A DNA stretch of 64,000 bases from Rickettsiales bacterium (GTDB lineage Bacteria > Pseudomonadota > Alphaproteobacteria > G027485855): positions 1 to 64,000 of the forward strand of contig JAIXQD010000013.1 of NCBI GenBank assembly GCA_027485855.1, given 5' to 3'. Below, in pieces: positions 8,144 to 18,427 of the stretch. The notes under the pieces were generated by a model. That model was not told the DNA's origin, made no database searches, and saw nothing but the letters and a program-made list of their open reading frames with translations. The translations under genes and the position numbers were made by a program. The first letter of the stretch is position 1, and every line of letters starts with the position of its first letter.

Positions 8144-10984
8144 ATGACGCAAGCTGCACTGTCTGCCCTCACTGGGATGAATGCCGAATTTCTGCACGAG
8201 CTTTATAGTTTATATCTGGCCGATCCTGCCAGCGTTGATCCCTCATGGCAGGAAGTTTTTACCGACCTTGGCGATGAGGTGGGCGAGCTTTTGGCCGAAA
8301 AGCAAGGCGCCAGCTGGGCGCATACGGGCGGTAATAGGATTATAGTCAGCGATAGTGGCGAGCAGGCACGCCAGCATGTATCGGTTAACCCCAGAGCCAT
8401 TGAAGACTCGCTGCGGGCGCTGATGCTGATTCGGGCCTATCGGGTACGCGGCCATTTGTTGGCGCGCCTCGACCCACTCGGGTTAGAAAACCCTGGCTAC
8501 CACCCCGAGCTTGACCCCAAAAATTATGGCTTTGGCGCCAGCGATTTTGATCGGCCGATTTATCTGGGTTTAGTGTTGGGGCGGCAAACCGCCACCATGC
8601 GCGAAATTATGGGGCTGCTGCAATCGACCTATTGCGGCAAAATTGGCATTGAGTTTATGCATATTCAGGACCCCGAGCAAAAATCTTGGTTGCAAGAACG
8701 CTTTGAAGCCAGCGCTAATCGCACGCCCTATAGCACAGCCGAGCGCAAACTCATTTTATCCGATCTTATTCGTGCCGAAGGCTTTGAGCGGTTTTTACAA
8801 ACAAAATACACGGGCTCGAAGCGTTTTGGTCTTGAGGGTGGCGAAAGCACCATTGCGGCCATTGAAGCCATGCTGCGTCGTGCCGTCGATTTAGGCGTGC
8901 GCGAAGTTGTGGTCGGTATGGCGCATCGCGGCCGCCTCAATATGCTTACCAATGTTTTGGGTAAATCTTATGTGGCGATTTTCTCCGAGTTTCAGGGTAG
9001 CTCAGCTTACCCCGATAGCGTGCAAGGCTCGGGCGATGTGAAATATCACCTCGGCACCTCCACCGATCGTAACATCAATGATAAAACGCTGCATGTCACC
9101 ATGAACCCCAACCCTTCGCATTTAGAGGCGGTTAATCCGCTGGTGGTGGGGCGCGTGCGCGCCAAGCAGCAGCAGCAAGCGGGCGCTGGCAATATGCCCG
9201 AGGAGGCACAAGATAAAGTGATGGGCCTGTTGCTGCATGGCGATGCCGCCTTTGCCGGACAAGGGCTAGTGGCTGAAACTTTGGCGCTGTCCGAGCTGAA
9301 AGGCTATGCCAGTGGTGGTACGGTGCATGTGGTGATTAATAACCAAATCGGCTTTACCACTAATCCACGCAATTCGCGCTTTGGCCCTTACTGCACCGAT
9401 GTGGCCAAAATGATTCAGGCGCCCATTTTCCACGTGAATGGTGACGACCCTGAAGCTGTGGTGCATTGCGCCAGCTTGGCCATTGATTATCGCCAGCGTT
9501 TTAACAAAGATATTGTGCTCGATATTTATTGCTATCGTCGTCATGGTCATAATGAAAGCGACGAGCCGGCATTTACGCAGCCCATTATGTATCGCACCAT
9601 TAAAGCACAAACCAGCACGCGTGAGCTTTATGCGCAGCAGCTGATTGCCAGCAATGTGTTGTCGGTGGATGAAGCGCAAAGCATGTGGGATGAGTTTATG
9701 CAGCGCCTTGAGGACGACCATAAAGTAGCCACCAGCTACAAGCCCAACAAAGCCAATTGGCTAGAGGGGCGCTGGCAGGGTCTCACAGCGGTGCATGGCG
9801 ATGTCGGTAATGGCGAAACAGGCGTTGAGCTGGCCACGCTCAAAAAACTGGGCGAGGGCCTCACCACCGTGCCCGATGGGTTTGACATTAACAGCAAAAT
9901 TGCCCGCCAGTTGGAACAGAAAAAAGAAATGTTTAAATCTGGCCAAGGCTTCGATTGGGCCACGGCTGAGGCATTGGCGTTTGGCAGCCTTGTGTGCGAG
10001 GGCGTGCCGGTGCGGCTCTCAGGGCAAGATTGCGGGCGCGGCACTTTCTCGCAGCGTCATGCGGTGCTCTATGACCAAACCAGTGAGAATAAATACCTAC
10101 CACTCAATCACCTGCAAGAGGGGCAGTCGCGCTTTGAAGTGCTGGATAGCCCGCTTTCAGAAGCGGCGGTGTTGGGCTTTGAATATGGCTATAGTTTGGC
10201 CGAGCCGCATGCTTTAGTCTTGTGGGAGGCGCAGTTTGGCGATTTTGCCAATGGCGCGCAAGTGATGATTGACCAGTTTATTTGCAGCAGCGAAAGCAAG
10301 TGGCTGCGCATGTCGGGCCTCGTTATGTTGCTGCCGCATGGCTATGAAGGGCAGGGGCCCGAGCACTCGAGTGCACGGCTTGAGCGCTTTTTACAAAACT
10401 CGGCCGAAGATAACTGGATTGTGGCAAATTGCACCACGCCCGCCAATTATTTCCATATTTTGCGGCGGCAGATGAAGCGCAATTTCAGAAAGCCGCTGAT
10501 TCTGATGACTCCCAAAAGTCTGTTGCGCCATAAATTATGCGTATCGGCCTTAGCGGATTTTGGTCCTAAAACCAGTTTTCAGCGTGTTATCGGCGATGAC
10601 AGCGTGGCCGCCGGCAAGGCCAAGCGTGTGGTGTTGTGCAGCGGCAAGGTTTACTATGACCTGCTTGAGGCGCGCATGCAGCAAAAAATTAAAGATGTGG
10701 CGTTAATCAGGGTCGAGCAGCTTTACCCCTTTGCCGAAACTGAGCTGGTGGCCGAGCTTAAAAAATATAACAAAGCCACGGTTGTTTGGTGCCAAGAAGA
10801 GCCGCGCAATATGGGCTCTTGGCACTTCATTGATCGCCGCTTAGAAGAAACTATGCATAAGGCCGGCATCAAAGCGCGGCCAATTTATGCGGGGCGCGAG
10901 GATGCAGCCTCGCCCGCTACGGGTTCGTTAAAGCGTCACAATACCGAGCAAGCGGCCTTGGTTGCTGCTGCGCTTGGCGTCTAA
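8144..10984 (+). CDS. sucA: 2-oxoglutarate dehydrogenase E1
   Basis: Thiamine-diphosphate E1 of the TCA-cycle 2-oxoglutarate dehydrogenase complex; it decarboxylates 2-oxoglutarate and passes succinyl to E2. The 946-aa length is normal. The sequence contains [49 protein letters not shown] (ThDP/metal region), [16 protein letters not shown] and [20 protein letters not shown]. The N-terminus ([29 protein letters not shown]) is the E2-binding peptide of this family. AAAGGA precedes the ATG. sucB follows after 13 bp. Confidence 0.98.
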   Translation: MTQAALSALTGMNAEFLHELYSLYLADPASVDPSWQEVFTDLGDEVGELLAEKQGASWAHTGGNRIIVSDSGEQARQHVSVNPRAIEDSLRALMLIRAYRVRGHLLARLDPLGLENPGYHPELDPKNYGFGASDFDRPIYLGLVLGRQTATMREIMGLLQSTYCGKIGIEFMHIQDPEQKSWLQERFEASANRTPYSTAERKLILSDLIRAEGFERFLQTKYTGSKRFGLEGGESTIAAIEAMLRRAVDLGVREVVVGMAHRGRLNMLTNVLGKSYVAIFSEFQGSSAYPDSVQGSGDVKYHLGTSTDRNINDKTLHVTMNPNPSHLEAVNPLVVGRVRAKQQQQAGAGNMPEEAQDKVMGLLLHGDAAFAGQGLVAETLALSELKGYASGGTVHVVINNQIGFTTNPRNSRFGPYCTDVAKMIQAPIFHVNGDDPEAVVHCASLAIDYRQRFNKDIVLDIYCYRRHGHNESDEPAFTQPIMYRTIKAQTSTRELYAQQLIASNVLSVDEAQSMWDEFMQRLEDDHKVATSYKPNKANWLEGRWQGLTAVHGDVGNGETGVELATLKKLGEGLTTVPDGFDINSKIARQLEQKKEMFKSGQGFDWATAEALAFGSLVCEGVPVRLSGQDCGRGTFSQRHAVLYDQTSENKYLPLNHLQEGQSRFEVLDSPLSEAAVLGFEYGYSLAEPHALVLWEAQFGDFANGAQVMIDQFICSSESKWLRMSGLVMLLPHGYEGQGPEHSSARLERFLQNSAEDNWIVANCTTPANYFHILRRQMKRNFRKPLILMTPKSLLRHKLCVSALADFGPKTSFQRVIGDDSVAAGKAKRVVLCSGKVYYDLLEARMQQKIKDVALIRVEQLYPFAETELVAELKKYNKATVVWCQEEPRNMGSWHFIDRRLEETMHKAGIKARPIYAGREDAASPATGSLKRHNTEQAALVAAALGV

Positions 10985-10997
10985 CAGGAGAGAAATT

Positions 10998-12209
10998 ATG
11001 AGCAGCAAAATTATTGTGCCGGCCTTGGGTGAATCGGTCAAAGAAGCCACCGTGGCTAAATGGCTCAAAAATGTGGGTGACGCCATTAAAGCCGATGAAC
11101 CGCTGGTTGAGCTTGAAACCGATAAGGTGACGGTTGAAGTGCCAGCACCCACCGCCGGTGTTTTGGGTGAAATTACTGTGGCCAAAGGCGCTACGGTTGA
11201 GGTGGGCGCGGTCTTGGGCCTCATTGCCGAGGGCGCAGGCGTCGTCAGCAAAGCCGAGCCAGCCGTGAAGGCTGTTGCAGCTGTAGCCCCCGCTGCTGTG
11301 GCCCCAGCTGCTATAGCCCCCGCTGCTATAGCTATGCCATCGGCGCGTAAATTAGCCGATGAGCAAGGCGTCTCATTAGCAGCTGTGGCCGGTAGTGGCA
11401 AAGGCGGCCGTGTGCTGAAAGAAGATGTGCAAGCAGCTATAGCGCAACCGGCTAAAGCGGCAGCCGCCGCTAAGCTCGCCGCTGTGCCAGCAGGCCCGCG
11501 TGCCAATGCCGCCCGTGAAGAGCGCGTAAAAATGACGCGCCTTCGTCAGCGTATCGCCGAGCGCTTGAAAGAAGCGCAAAATACGGCTGCCATGCTCACC
11601 ACTTTTAACGAGGTGGATATGAGCGCGGTGATGGCTTTGCGCACCCAACATAAAGATGCCTTCGAGAAAAAGCATGGCGTCAAAATGGGCTTTATGAGCT
11701 TTTTTGTAAAAGCCTGTATTGCCGCACTGAAAGAATTGCCCGCCGTGAATGCCGAAATTGCTGGCGATGAGATTATTTACAAAAATTACTACGATATTGG
11801 CGTTGCCGTTGGCACGCCGCAAGGCTTGGTGGTGCCGGTGGTGCGCGCCGCCGATGAGCTGGGCTTTGCGGCCATTGAAAAACGCATTGGCGAGCTGGCA
11901 GTAAAAGCCAAAGATGGCAAGCTCAGCCTTGATGAAATGACCGGCGGCACCTTCACCATTACCAATGGCGGCATTTATGGCTCGCTGATGAGCACGCCCA
12001 TTCTTAACCCGCCGCAATCGGGCATTTTGGGCATGCATAAAATTCAAGAGCGGCCTGTTGTTGTTAATGGTGCGGTTGTGGTGCGCCCGATGATGTATGT
12101 GGCGCTCAGCTATGACCATCGCATCATTGATGGGCGTGAGGCCGTGACCTTTTTGGTGCGCGTCAAAGAGTGCCTTGAAAGCCCCGAACGCCTGTTGCTT
12201 GAGGTTTAG
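10998..12209 (+). CDS. sucB: Dihydrolipoamide succinyltransferase E2
   Basis: E2 core of the 2-oxoglutarate dehydrogenase complex. Domains in order: one lipoyl domain with the attachment Lys in ETDKVTVEV (K43), an Ala/Pro/Val-rich linker with APAA repeats, an E3/E1-binding domain ([25 protein letters not shown], about 113-150), a second linker, and the acyltransferase core with catalytic [13 protein letters not shown]. The product is 403 aa. The start was placed at ATG 10998 because AGGAG lies just upstream; an in-frame earlier start would run inside sucA. Confidence 0.97.
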   Translation: MSSKIIVPALGESVKEATVAKWLKNVGDAIKADEPLVELETDKVTVEVPAPTAGVLGEITVAKGATVEVGAVLGLIAEGAGVVSKAEPAVKAVAAVAPAAVAPAAIAPAAIAMPSARKLADEQGVSLAAVAGSGKGGRVLKEDVQAAIAQPAKAAAAAKLAAVPAGPRANAAREERVKMTRLRQRIAERLKEAQNTAAMLTTFNEVDMSAVMALRTQHKDAFEKKHGVKMGFMSFFVKACIAALKELPAVNAEIAGDEIIYKNYYDIGVAVGTPQGLVVPVVRAADELGFAAIEKRIGELAVKAKDGKLSLDEMTGGTFTITNGGIYGSLMSTPILNPPQSGILGMHKIQERPVVVNGAVVVRPMMYVALSYDHRIIDGREAVTFLVRVKECLESPERLLLEV

Positions 12210-12214
12210 TTGAG

Positions 12215-13081
12215 TTAGCGGCCCATATAAGACATGTCTAAGTGCGCGGGCCTGCTGGCTTTGACACGGGCTGCGGCCAGCGCGGTATAGTCTTTTTGTG
12301 GTGCTAGTGGGTCGGGTTGATGTGCGGGCAGCGATAAATAGTCCGTCAGCCCCTCAATGCGCTCGAGTGCGGCTTTGTTATCGGTGATACGCGCAATGGC
12401 AGCCAAATCATGCAGCTGTTCGGCCAGCCATGTTTGGCAGCTGAGCGTGAGCTGTTGTGGGCCAATTTTGACCCCGTCTTTTTTGCTATAGCTTTGCGGC
12501 ACATGAAAATAGCCGACAAAATCGGTGTAACTCCCTAAATTTGCGCCGCTCAAAACATGGATGGGTTTGCCTTTTTCATCTTCAGCCGTTACAGGCGCAC
12601 CGCCCATTTTATGCAGCCAACAGCCTTGATCGATATGCCTTAGCCAGTGATAATCGGTTTGGTCTTGGCGCATAAATAAAGCCACCAGCTCATAGCCCTC
12701 AGCAATTACCGGCTGCCCTTCGCAGGGGATGAGCCCATCGGCCACCACTTGCAGCAGGAGATTTTCTTTGAAAAGGCGGGGCATCATGCCGGGCACATGA
12801 GCAGCAGGTTCTAAAATATCGCCATTGGCCGGTAAAAATTTATTCAGCACGCCCGAAATACAGCCTGGCTGGGTATTAATTCTGAAACTACTCGGGATTT
12901 GTTGTCTTATGGTTTGTGGCGCCAGATTTAAGGCAAAGCCATAGCAATTTGCCTCATAGTGCAGGGTGTCATTATTATTCCAGCGTTTCATCTCGCTATA
13001 GATAAGCGATTTTGGGCGCGATTTGGTTCTTATCATAGACTTAGTATAGCAAAATGGCCTAGAGGCGCTCAACGGCAACAA
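12215..13081 (-). CDS. Putative papain/NlpC-like Cys-His hydrolase
   Basis: A 288-aa protein with no signal peptide. It carries a candidate Cys-His pair: HYEANCYGFAL (C46) and TDYHWLRHIDQGCWLHKMGG (H145), then GAPVTAEDEKGKPI and FVGYFHVP. This spacing and wording (NCYxxA, DYHWxR, WxHKxGG, FVGYFxVP) recalls small bacterial and phage proteins with a papain-like fold; I infer a cysteine hydrolase, but no activity is shown. The exact start is uncertain: M16 and M31 are later options, all before the Cys. It is convergent with sucB, 5 bp away, and separates sucAB from lpd. Confidence 0.5.
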   Translation of the reverse strand: MLPLSASRPFCYTKSMIRTKSRPKSLIYSEMKRWNNNDTLHYEANCYGFALNLAPQTIRQQIPSSFRINTQPGCISGVLNKFLPANGDILEPAAHVPGMMPRLFKENLLLQVVADGLIPCEGQPVIAEGYELVALFMRQDQTDYHWLRHIDQGCWLHKMGGAPVTAEDEKGKPIHVLSGANLGSYTDFVGYFHVPQSYSKKDGVKIGPQQLTLSCQTWLAEQLHDLAAIARITDNKAALERIEGLTDYLSLPAHQPDPLAPQKDYTALAAARVKASRPAHLDMSYMGR

Positions 13082-13129
13082 TAGTTGCGCCCCAAAAGAA
13101 GGCAGATTAACTGGCCAAATTAACCAATA

Positions 13130-13966
13130 TTACGGCTGTGGCGCGGCAGGTTTGGGCAGCGCGTTTATAGCGGGCTTTGATAAACCATTATCATTCGCCG
13201 CTCTTTTGCCGGTTATCAGCAAATAGCCCACTTGTGCTTTATCTTCAGTTTTTTTAGTAAGCGGGCCCATGTTGGCCACTAGCGCATTTTGCACCACATC
13301 GATGGCGGCATTGGCCTCGGCCACGGTAAAGCTGGGGTCGGTCAGCGCCGAGTTTTGTTTAAACTCAATTTCAATTTCGGGCACCATATCGAGGGTGATG
13401 CCGGTAATTTGTGCATTATCGCCAAACACCAAACTGCCGCGGGCTTTGGGCGCACGCAAAATATAGCTGCATTGGTCAAGCGCCAATTCAACCACGCCTT
13501 GCTTGCCATTGATGGTCACAACAAACTGCATCAGTTTGCGGTTGCAATCGGTGGTGAAAACCTCAACAAGGTCATGGTCGGAAAGGCCGGCCATGTAATC
13601 GCGCACGCTTTGCTGGTTGATATGCGCCAAGGCCATGCGGCCATCGGGGCTTTTAAACTCATGCTCAATGCGGGTATCGGGGCCGAGATTGGCATCGCGC
13701 AGCTTGACGCTGATTTCTGGCTTATAATAGGCATTGCCACCGCGCCCCCGCAGCGAGACATCGCGGGCATGCAGCTGGTGGTCAGTGGTATCGAAATAGC
13801 TGGTGACCGTGCGGGTTTCAAACTGCTTATGAACGACAAAGGCCGCCATGATGGCGGCCCGATTGTCCCAGAATTGTTGAATGAGCTGCGTGCTCGCATG
13901 AAATTTGCGCTCGATTTCGAGCTGATCAGGAATGGCCTTTTCAGGCGGTCTGGCACCTTGGGACAT
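13130..13966 (-). CDS. CYTH-domain protein (triphosphatase-like)
   Basis: The 278-aa product begins with the ExExK signature of CYTH tunnel enzymes (LEIERKF; E17, E19, K21). Expected later strands follow: SYFDTTDHQLHARDVSLRGRG, EISVKLRD, IEHEFKSPDG, VVELALDQCSY and EIEIEFKQ. The family hydrolyses inorganic or thiamine triphosphate, or acts as an adenylate cyclase; the metal-binding Glu/Lys pattern looks intact. It lacks the CHAD domain found in YgiF-type proteins and instead ends in a Pro/Ala-rich tail. It is transcribed divergently from lpd. Confidence 0.8.
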   Translation of the reverse strand: MSQGARPPEKAIPDQLEIERKFHASTQLIQQFWDNRAAIMAAFVVHKQFETRTVTSYFDTTDHQLHARDVSLRGRGGNAYYKPEISVKLRDANLGPDTRIEHEFKSPDGRMALAHINQQSVRDYMAGLSDHDLVEVFTTDCNRKLMQFVVTINGKQGVVELALDQCSYILRAPKARGSLVFGDNAQITGITLDMVPEIEIEFKQNSALTDPSFTVAEANAAIDVVQNALVANMGPLTKKTEDKAQVGYLLITGKRAANDNGLSKPAINALPKPAAPQP

Positions 13967-14134
13967 TTACGCTCCTACTTGAGATAGAAGTGAAACACGC
14001 AACCAGTGCCAGAGTTTTTAGCTTTTGTGCGCCACTGCGTCAACAACAAAAAAGCTAATCTGTCGATTTATCGTGTGCAAATTTCTTGCAAGTTACTGAA
14101 GCTGCGTCATGATGCTGCGTAAAGGAGACTTGCT

Positions 14135-15541
14135 ATGGCTGATTCTTTCGATGTTGTGGTGATTGGTGCGGGCCCAGGGGGCTATGTTGCGGCTATTCGG
14201 GCGGCGCAATTAGGGCTTAAAGTGGCGTGCGTTGAAAGCAGGGCCACTTTGGGCGGCACCTGCCTTAATGTGGGCTGTATCCCCAGCAAGGCTTTGCTCA
14301 CCAGCTCGGAAAAATATAGCGAGGCTATGGGCCATTTAGCGGTGCATGGTGTGGAAGTGGGCAAGGTTGGCCTTAATCTTAAAGCGATGATGGCCCACAA
14401 AGATAAGGTTGTGGCCGATAACACCAAGGGCATCGAATTTTTATTTAAAAAAAATAATGTGCAGTGGCTGCGCGGGCGCGGCAAAATTGTGAAGGCCGGT
14501 GTGGTAAGCGTCACCGACGATAAAGGCCAAGCGCAGCAAGTGGCGGCCAAGCATATTATTATTGCGACAGGCTCGAGCGTGGCGGGGCTTGCGGGCATCA
14601 CCATCAATGAACAGCGCATTGTTTCATCAACCGGTGCGCTGACCCTGCCGGAAGTGCCCAAAACCATGGCGGTCATTGGCGGCGGTTATATCGGCCTTGA
14701 GATGGGCAGTGTCTGGCAGCGTTTGGGCGCTAAGGTTACGGTGATTGAATATCTCGATCGCATTTTGCCGGGCATGGATGGCGAAGTCAGCAAAAACATG
14801 CAGCGCATTATGGCCAAACAAGGCATTGAGTTTAAGCTATCAACCAAAGTGGCCAAAGCCGAGGCGGGCAAAAATAATGTGACACTGATGCTTGAGCCCG
14901 CTGCGGGTGGTAAGGCCGAAAGTGTGGCGTTTGATGTGGTGCTGGTGGCCGTTGGCCGCAAGCCCTTCACCGATGGGCTGGGGTTAGCCGAGGCCGGCGT
15001 GAAGCTTGATGATAAGGGTCGTGTTATTGTTGATAATCACTTTGCCACCAACATTGCCGGTATTTACGCCATTGGTGACGTGATTGCCGGCCCCATGCTG
15101 GCGCACAAAGCCGAGGAAGAGGGCAGTGTCTGTGCCGAGATGATTGCCGGACAAAAGCCCCATATCAATTACGATGCCATTCCGGGCGTGGTGTACACCG
15201 CGCCGGAAGCGGCCAGTGTTGGCAAAACCGAAGAGCAGCTTAAAGCCGCGGGCATTAATTATAAAGTAGGAAAATTTCCCTTTAGTGCTAATGGCCGCGC
15301 CCGCGCCATGGCCGAAACCGAAGGCTTTGTCAAAATATTGGCCGATGCCACCACCGACCGCGTTTTGGGTGTGCATATTTTAGGGGCGCAAGCCGGCACC
15401 CTCATTGCCGAAATGGGCATGGCCATAGAGTTTGGCGCCAGCGCCGAAGATGTGGCGCGCACCTGTCATGCGCACCCCACACTGAACGAGGCGGTGAAAG
15501 AGGCAGCACTCGCAGTGGCGGGCCGCGCTGTGCATATTTAA
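14135..15541 (+). CDS. lpd: Dihydrolipoamide dehydrogenase E3
   Basis: FAD-dependent E3 that re-oxidises lipoyl groups of 2-oxoacid dehydrogenase complexes. The 468-aa product has an N-terminal FAD motif (VVVIGAGPGGYVAA), redox-active disulphide GGTCLNVGCIPSK (C43, C48), the NAD motif IGGGYIGLEMGS, the second FAD motif IYAIGDVIAGPMLAHKAEEEG, and the C-terminal HAHPTLNEA His-Glu pair. AAAGGAGA precedes the ATG. It is not adjacent to sucB; two minus-strand genes lie between, so it needs its own promoter. Confidence 0.98.
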   Translation: MADSFDVVVIGAGPGGYVAAIRAAQLGLKVACVESRATLGGTCLNVGCIPSKALLTSSEKYSEAMGHLAVHGVEVGKVGLNLKAMMAHKDKVVADNTKGIEFLFKKNNVQWLRGRGKIVKAGVVSVTDDKGQAQQVAAKHIIIATGSSVAGLAGITINEQRIVSSTGALTLPEVPKTMAVIGGGYIGLEMGSVWQRLGAKVTVIEYLDRILPGMDGEVSKNMQRIMAKQGIEFKLSTKVAKAEAGKNNVTLMLEPAAGGKAESVAFDVVLVAVGRKPFTDGLGLAEAGVKLDDKGRVIVDNHFATNIAGIYAIGDVIAGPMLAHKAEEEGSVCAEMIAGQKPHINYDAIPGVVYTAPEAASVGKTEEQLKAAGINYKVGKFPFSANGRARAMAETEGFVKILADATTDRVLGVHILGAQAGTLIAEMGMAIEFGASAEDVARTCHAHPTLNEAVKEAALAVAGRAVHI

Positions 15542-15546
15542 GTCTG

Positions 15547-16164
15547 ATGCAATTTTTGCACATGCTGGGGCTGGACGCGTTTACGCGGGCCGAGCTGTTT
15601 GCGCTGACGGGCATTGCCGTTTCGCTTATTCGCTATGTCACTTATTTTTGGGCGATTTATAAAAAAGAGGCGCGCCCGCATGTGATGACGTGGTTTAACT
15701 GGTCGCTGGTGGTGGGTATTGGCGCTTACACACAGCAAAATATTGGTGGTGGGCCATCGGTTTGGGTGTTGTGGGTGGTGAGCAGCACTTGTTTGTTTAT
15801 CTCGCTGTTGGCGCTGTTTATTGGCGAAAAAAATATCACCCGCAGCGACTGGGTGGCTTTTTTACTGGCGCTCGCCGCCATACCGCTGTGGCTGGCCACC
15901 GACAACCCCTATTATACTTTTGCGTTATTGGTGGTTATTGATGCACTCACTTATTACCCCACCATTCGTAAAAGCTGGCGCGACCCATGGGGTGAGCCGC
16001 CGCTCAGTTATTTTTGGTCGGGCTTGCGTTACTTTTTTGCGCTGTTTGCCGTCGAGCCCTTGGCGTTAAAAACCATGCTCTATCCGTTTTTGCTGATGGC
16101 CGGTGATTGGGGCTTTGCGCTGTATGTGTATTGGCGCAGACGGGTTTTAAGCCGCGTCAATTAG
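15547..16164 (+). CDS. Multipass inner-membrane protein
   Basis: A 205-aa very hydrophobic protein with about six or seven predicted membrane helices starting near residue 18. Polar connecting motifs include RPHVMTWFNW and YYPTIRKSWRDPWGEPP. The last two recall PQ-loop/SWEET-like small transporters (P-x-TW and YPTxxKSW with a following DPxxE), but the match is by eye and weak. The start codon is 5 bp after the lpd stop, so it is probably co-transcribed with lpd. No clear Shine-Dalgarno is seen, consistent with coupling. Function unknown. Confidence 0.6.
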   Translation: MQFLHMLGLDAFTRAELFALTGIAVSLIRYVTYFWAIYKKEARPHVMTWFNWSLVVGIGAYTQQNIGGGPSVWVLWVVSSTCLFISLLALFIGEKNITRSDWVAFLLALAAIPLWLATDNPYYTFALLVVIDALTYYPTIRKSWRDPWGEPPLSYFWSGLRYFFALFAVEPLALKTMLYPFLLMAGDWGFALYVYWRRRVLSRVN

Positions 16165-16172
16165 GCCCATTA

Positions 16173-16781
16173 TTATGGCTGCGGCATGCCGTGATTAATG
16201 CGTGCGGCGCGCGGCTGGGTACGAATTTGTGCATGGCTGGGTGCAATAGCCTGTGCAGGCGTTGCCACTGTAGCGGCGGCTAAATCAGGGTGTTTTTTGG
16301 CGTAAAGCTCGTTTGCCAAACGGGCTTTTTCGGCATTGATGATTTTTTCTAGAGCGGCGCGTGGCTTAAAATATTCGACCTCAGCGGCATTGCGCTTTGC
16401 TGCTTGTTTTTGGCCAGACTTCACTAATAATGTGGCAAGACCAATGACGCCGAAAAGACCGGCTGCCAAGCCAGCGGTGACCATGAGTGGTACGGTGCCC
16501 ACACTCATTACAGTCAACATGAACACGAAAAAGCCAACAAATACGCCTAAAGTCAAACCAGACTTTATGCGCCCCTCGCCATCCGGCATCTTATGGACGC
16601 TGCTCTTGTAATAGTTTCTATTCAGCTCATCGAGTTCTTGCTGGGCTTTGATATAGGCTTTGCGACCATCGCTGTTTAAATCAATTTTCAGCATATGCTC
16701 AACATTTTTAAAAATAATCAGCCCGTGACTATTGGTGCCAAAAAATCTGTCCTGAAGATAGGGGCTGTCGTTAAGGTCCAT
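16173..16781 (-). CDS. Membrane protein with ARINHGMPQP tail, paralogue A
   Basis: A 202-aa protein. An N-terminal soluble part (DSPYLQDRFFG, HGLIIFKN, EYFKP later) is followed by two adjacent membrane helices (about 76-120), a charged helical region ending KKHPDLAAATVA, and the tail QIRTQPRAARINHGMPQP. It is a clear paralogue of the next gene upstream (16794-17402), 12 bp away. Both probably form one operon. The soluble N-terminus and tail are likely on the cytoplasmic side. No recognised family. Confidence 0.6.
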   Translation of the reverse strand: MDLNDSPYLQDRFFGTNSHGLIIFKNVEHMLKIDLNSDGRKAYIKAQQELDELNRNYYKSSVHKMPDGEGRIKSGLTLGVFVGFFVFMLTVMSVGTVPLMVTAGLAAGLFGVIGLATLLVKSGQKQAAKRNAAEVEYFKPRAALEKIINAEKARLANELYAKKHPDLAAATVATPAQAIAPSHAQIRTQPRAARINHGMPQP

Positions 16782-16793
16782 AGTGCCTCGCTA

Positions 16794-17402
16794 TTATGGC
16801 TGCGGCATGCCGTGATTTATGCGAGCGGCGCGCGGCTGGGTACGAATTTGTGCATGGTTGGGTGCAATGGTCTGTGCGGGCATAGCCACTGTGGCGGCGG
16901 CTAAATCAGGGTGTTTTTTTAGGTAAAGCTCGGTTGCCAGACGGGCTTTCTCGGCATTGATGATTTTTTCGAGACCATCGCGTGATTTATAATATTCGGC
17001 CTTAGCAGCATAGCGCTTATTTTCTTGCTTGAGACCAGATCTGATTATTAAGGCGCTAAGGCCCACCACACCAAAAAAGCCCAATGCCAAGGCTGCACTT
17101 ACAAGCGCTGGGGCTGCGCCCAAAGACCCTATAGTAAGTACCAAAAGACATATCCCACCAATAAGACCGATTGTGCCGCCAGTGCCTTGCCTAAATTCGC
17201 CGTTGCTCATGTTATAGGCGTCGCTGCTATAATAACCTTCATGGAGTGCGTCTAATTGTTTTTTGGCCTCAATGTAGCTTTTGCGCTCGGGGCTGTTGGC
17301 GTTTATCAACAGCATATCGGCCGGGCGCTTCAGAATAATCAACCCATCGCTGGTTTTGCCAAAATAGTGATCTTGGTAATAGGGGTTGTTATTGATATCC
17401 AT
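16794..17402 (-). CDS. Membrane protein with ARINHGMPQP tail, paralogue B
   Basis: A 202-aa paralogue of 16173-16781 with the same plan: N-terminus NNNPYYQDHYFGKTSDGLIILKRP, two membrane helices (about 75-120, GGTIGLIGGICLLVLTIGSL), the helical segment with KKHPDLAAATVA, and an identical tail of 18 residues. The start is ATG 17402 because the paralogue begins there and AAGAGG precedes it; ATG 17441 would add 13 unmatched residues. The tail identity exceeds that of the rest of the protein, which suggests selection or recent gene conversion. Confidence 0.6.
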   Translation of the reverse strand: MDINNNPYYQDHYFGKTSDGLIILKRPADMLLINANSPERKSYIEAKKQLDALHEGYYSSDAYNMSNGEFRQGTGGTIGLIGGICLLVLTIGSLGAAPALVSAALALGFFGVVGLSALIIRSGLKQENKRYAAKAEYYKSRDGLEKIINAEKARLATELYLKKHPDLAAATVAMPAQTIAPNHAQIRTQPRAARINHGMPQP

Positions 17403-17500
17403 GCTGGCCTCTTGTTTGGGTTGGCCTCTTACTGGGGGCAAATTAGCAAGCCCCCATTTGTTTCGTCAACAAAATTAACGGGGTTATTTAACTTTTGCCC

Positions 17501-18424
17501 TCATTTTACCTTACCTCTTGGATGAGCGGCTAAAATTGTGCTGGCCAGCTGGCTTGGCTCTACTTTGGTATAAATCTGCGTGGCCGAGAGGCTGCTATGG
17601 CCGAGCAGCTCTTGAATGGTGCGTAAATCGGCACCACTGCGCAGCAAATGTGTGGCAAAGCTATGGCGCAGCGCATGTGGCGTTGTGTGCGCGGGCAGGC
17701 CCAGCGCATTGCGCACCGCTTTTATGCGCAGGCGCGCCAACGATGCTGCCAGCCTTTCACCACGCGCGCCTAAAAATAGCGGCGCATGGCTAGCACCCTG
17801 CCATGGGCAAGCGGCTAAATATGTTTGCAAAGTTTTTTGCACAATGGGTAAAAGCTGCACCATGCGCTCTTTATCGCCCTTGCCCTTTATTATCAGCTGC
17901 TCTTGCGTGGCGGCACTTCGTGGCAGGCTGAGTGCCTCGGCAATGCGCAAGCCCGCGCCATAAAGCAAGGTAAATAGCGCCCAATCGCGCTGGCCCGTCC
18001 AGTCGGGCTCTTGCTCGGCTGTGGCCTGCAGCAAGGCGCTAACCTCGTCGGCGGCAAGGGCTTTGGGTAAGCGACGCTGCGCAAAGCGTGGCCGCAACAG
18101 TTCTAATTTGGGGTTGAGCTTTTGCCCCTGATTTGTGTGCAAATACATCATAAAATTACGTACCGCCGACAGGGTGCGGGCTTTGCTGCGCTGTTCTTTT
18201 AGGGTTTCGCTGACAGCGCTGAGCCAAGCGCGCCAATCGGCCAGGCTGATTTTTTCAAGCATGCTTAGCGTTATAGGCTTGCCATAATGCTTGGCCATAA
18301 AGTTCAGCATTTGCCCTACGGCATGGGTATAGCTTTTAAGCGTGAGGGCCGATAAATCACGCGCGGTTAAGTGCTTTTGCCATTGGGTAAAAGCGGCGAA
18401 GCACTCATCCGAAATTTGCAGCAT
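17501..18424 (-). CDS. xerC: Tyrosine recombinase XerC
   Basis: A 307-aa tyrosine recombinase of the chromosome-dimer-resolution type. It has an N-terminal SAM-like core-binding domain (about 10-100) and a C-terminal catalytic domain containing GAGLRIAEALSL (first Arg), the box HALRHSFATHLLRSGADLRT (His-x-x-Arg) and GHSSLSATQIYTKV with the nucleophilic Tyr. It lies 3 bp from the aldolase gene and next to priA, as in other alphaproteobacteria, which favours housekeeping XerC over a mobile-element integrase. Confidence 0.93.
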   Translation of the reverse strand: MLQISDECFAAFTQWQKHLTARDLSALTLKSYTHAVGQMLNFMAKHYGKPITLSMLEKISLADWRAWLSAVSETLKEQRSKARTLSAVRNFMMYLHTNQGQKLNPKLELLRPRFAQRRLPKALAADEVSALLQATAEQEPDWTGQRDWALFTLLYGAGLRIAEALSLPRSAATQEQLIIKGKGDKERMVQLLPIVQKTLQTYLAACPWQGASHAPLFLGARGERLAASLARLRIKAVRNALGLPAHTTPHALRHSFATHLLRSGADLRTIQELLGHSSLSATQIYTKVEPSQLASTILAAHPRGKVK

Positions 18425-18427
18425 GAA

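Noticed and set aside
17501..18424. The tyrosine recombinase as an integrase of a mobile element
   Set aside because: Its neighbours (aldolase, priA) and size fit housekeeping XerC, and no attachment repeats flank it.
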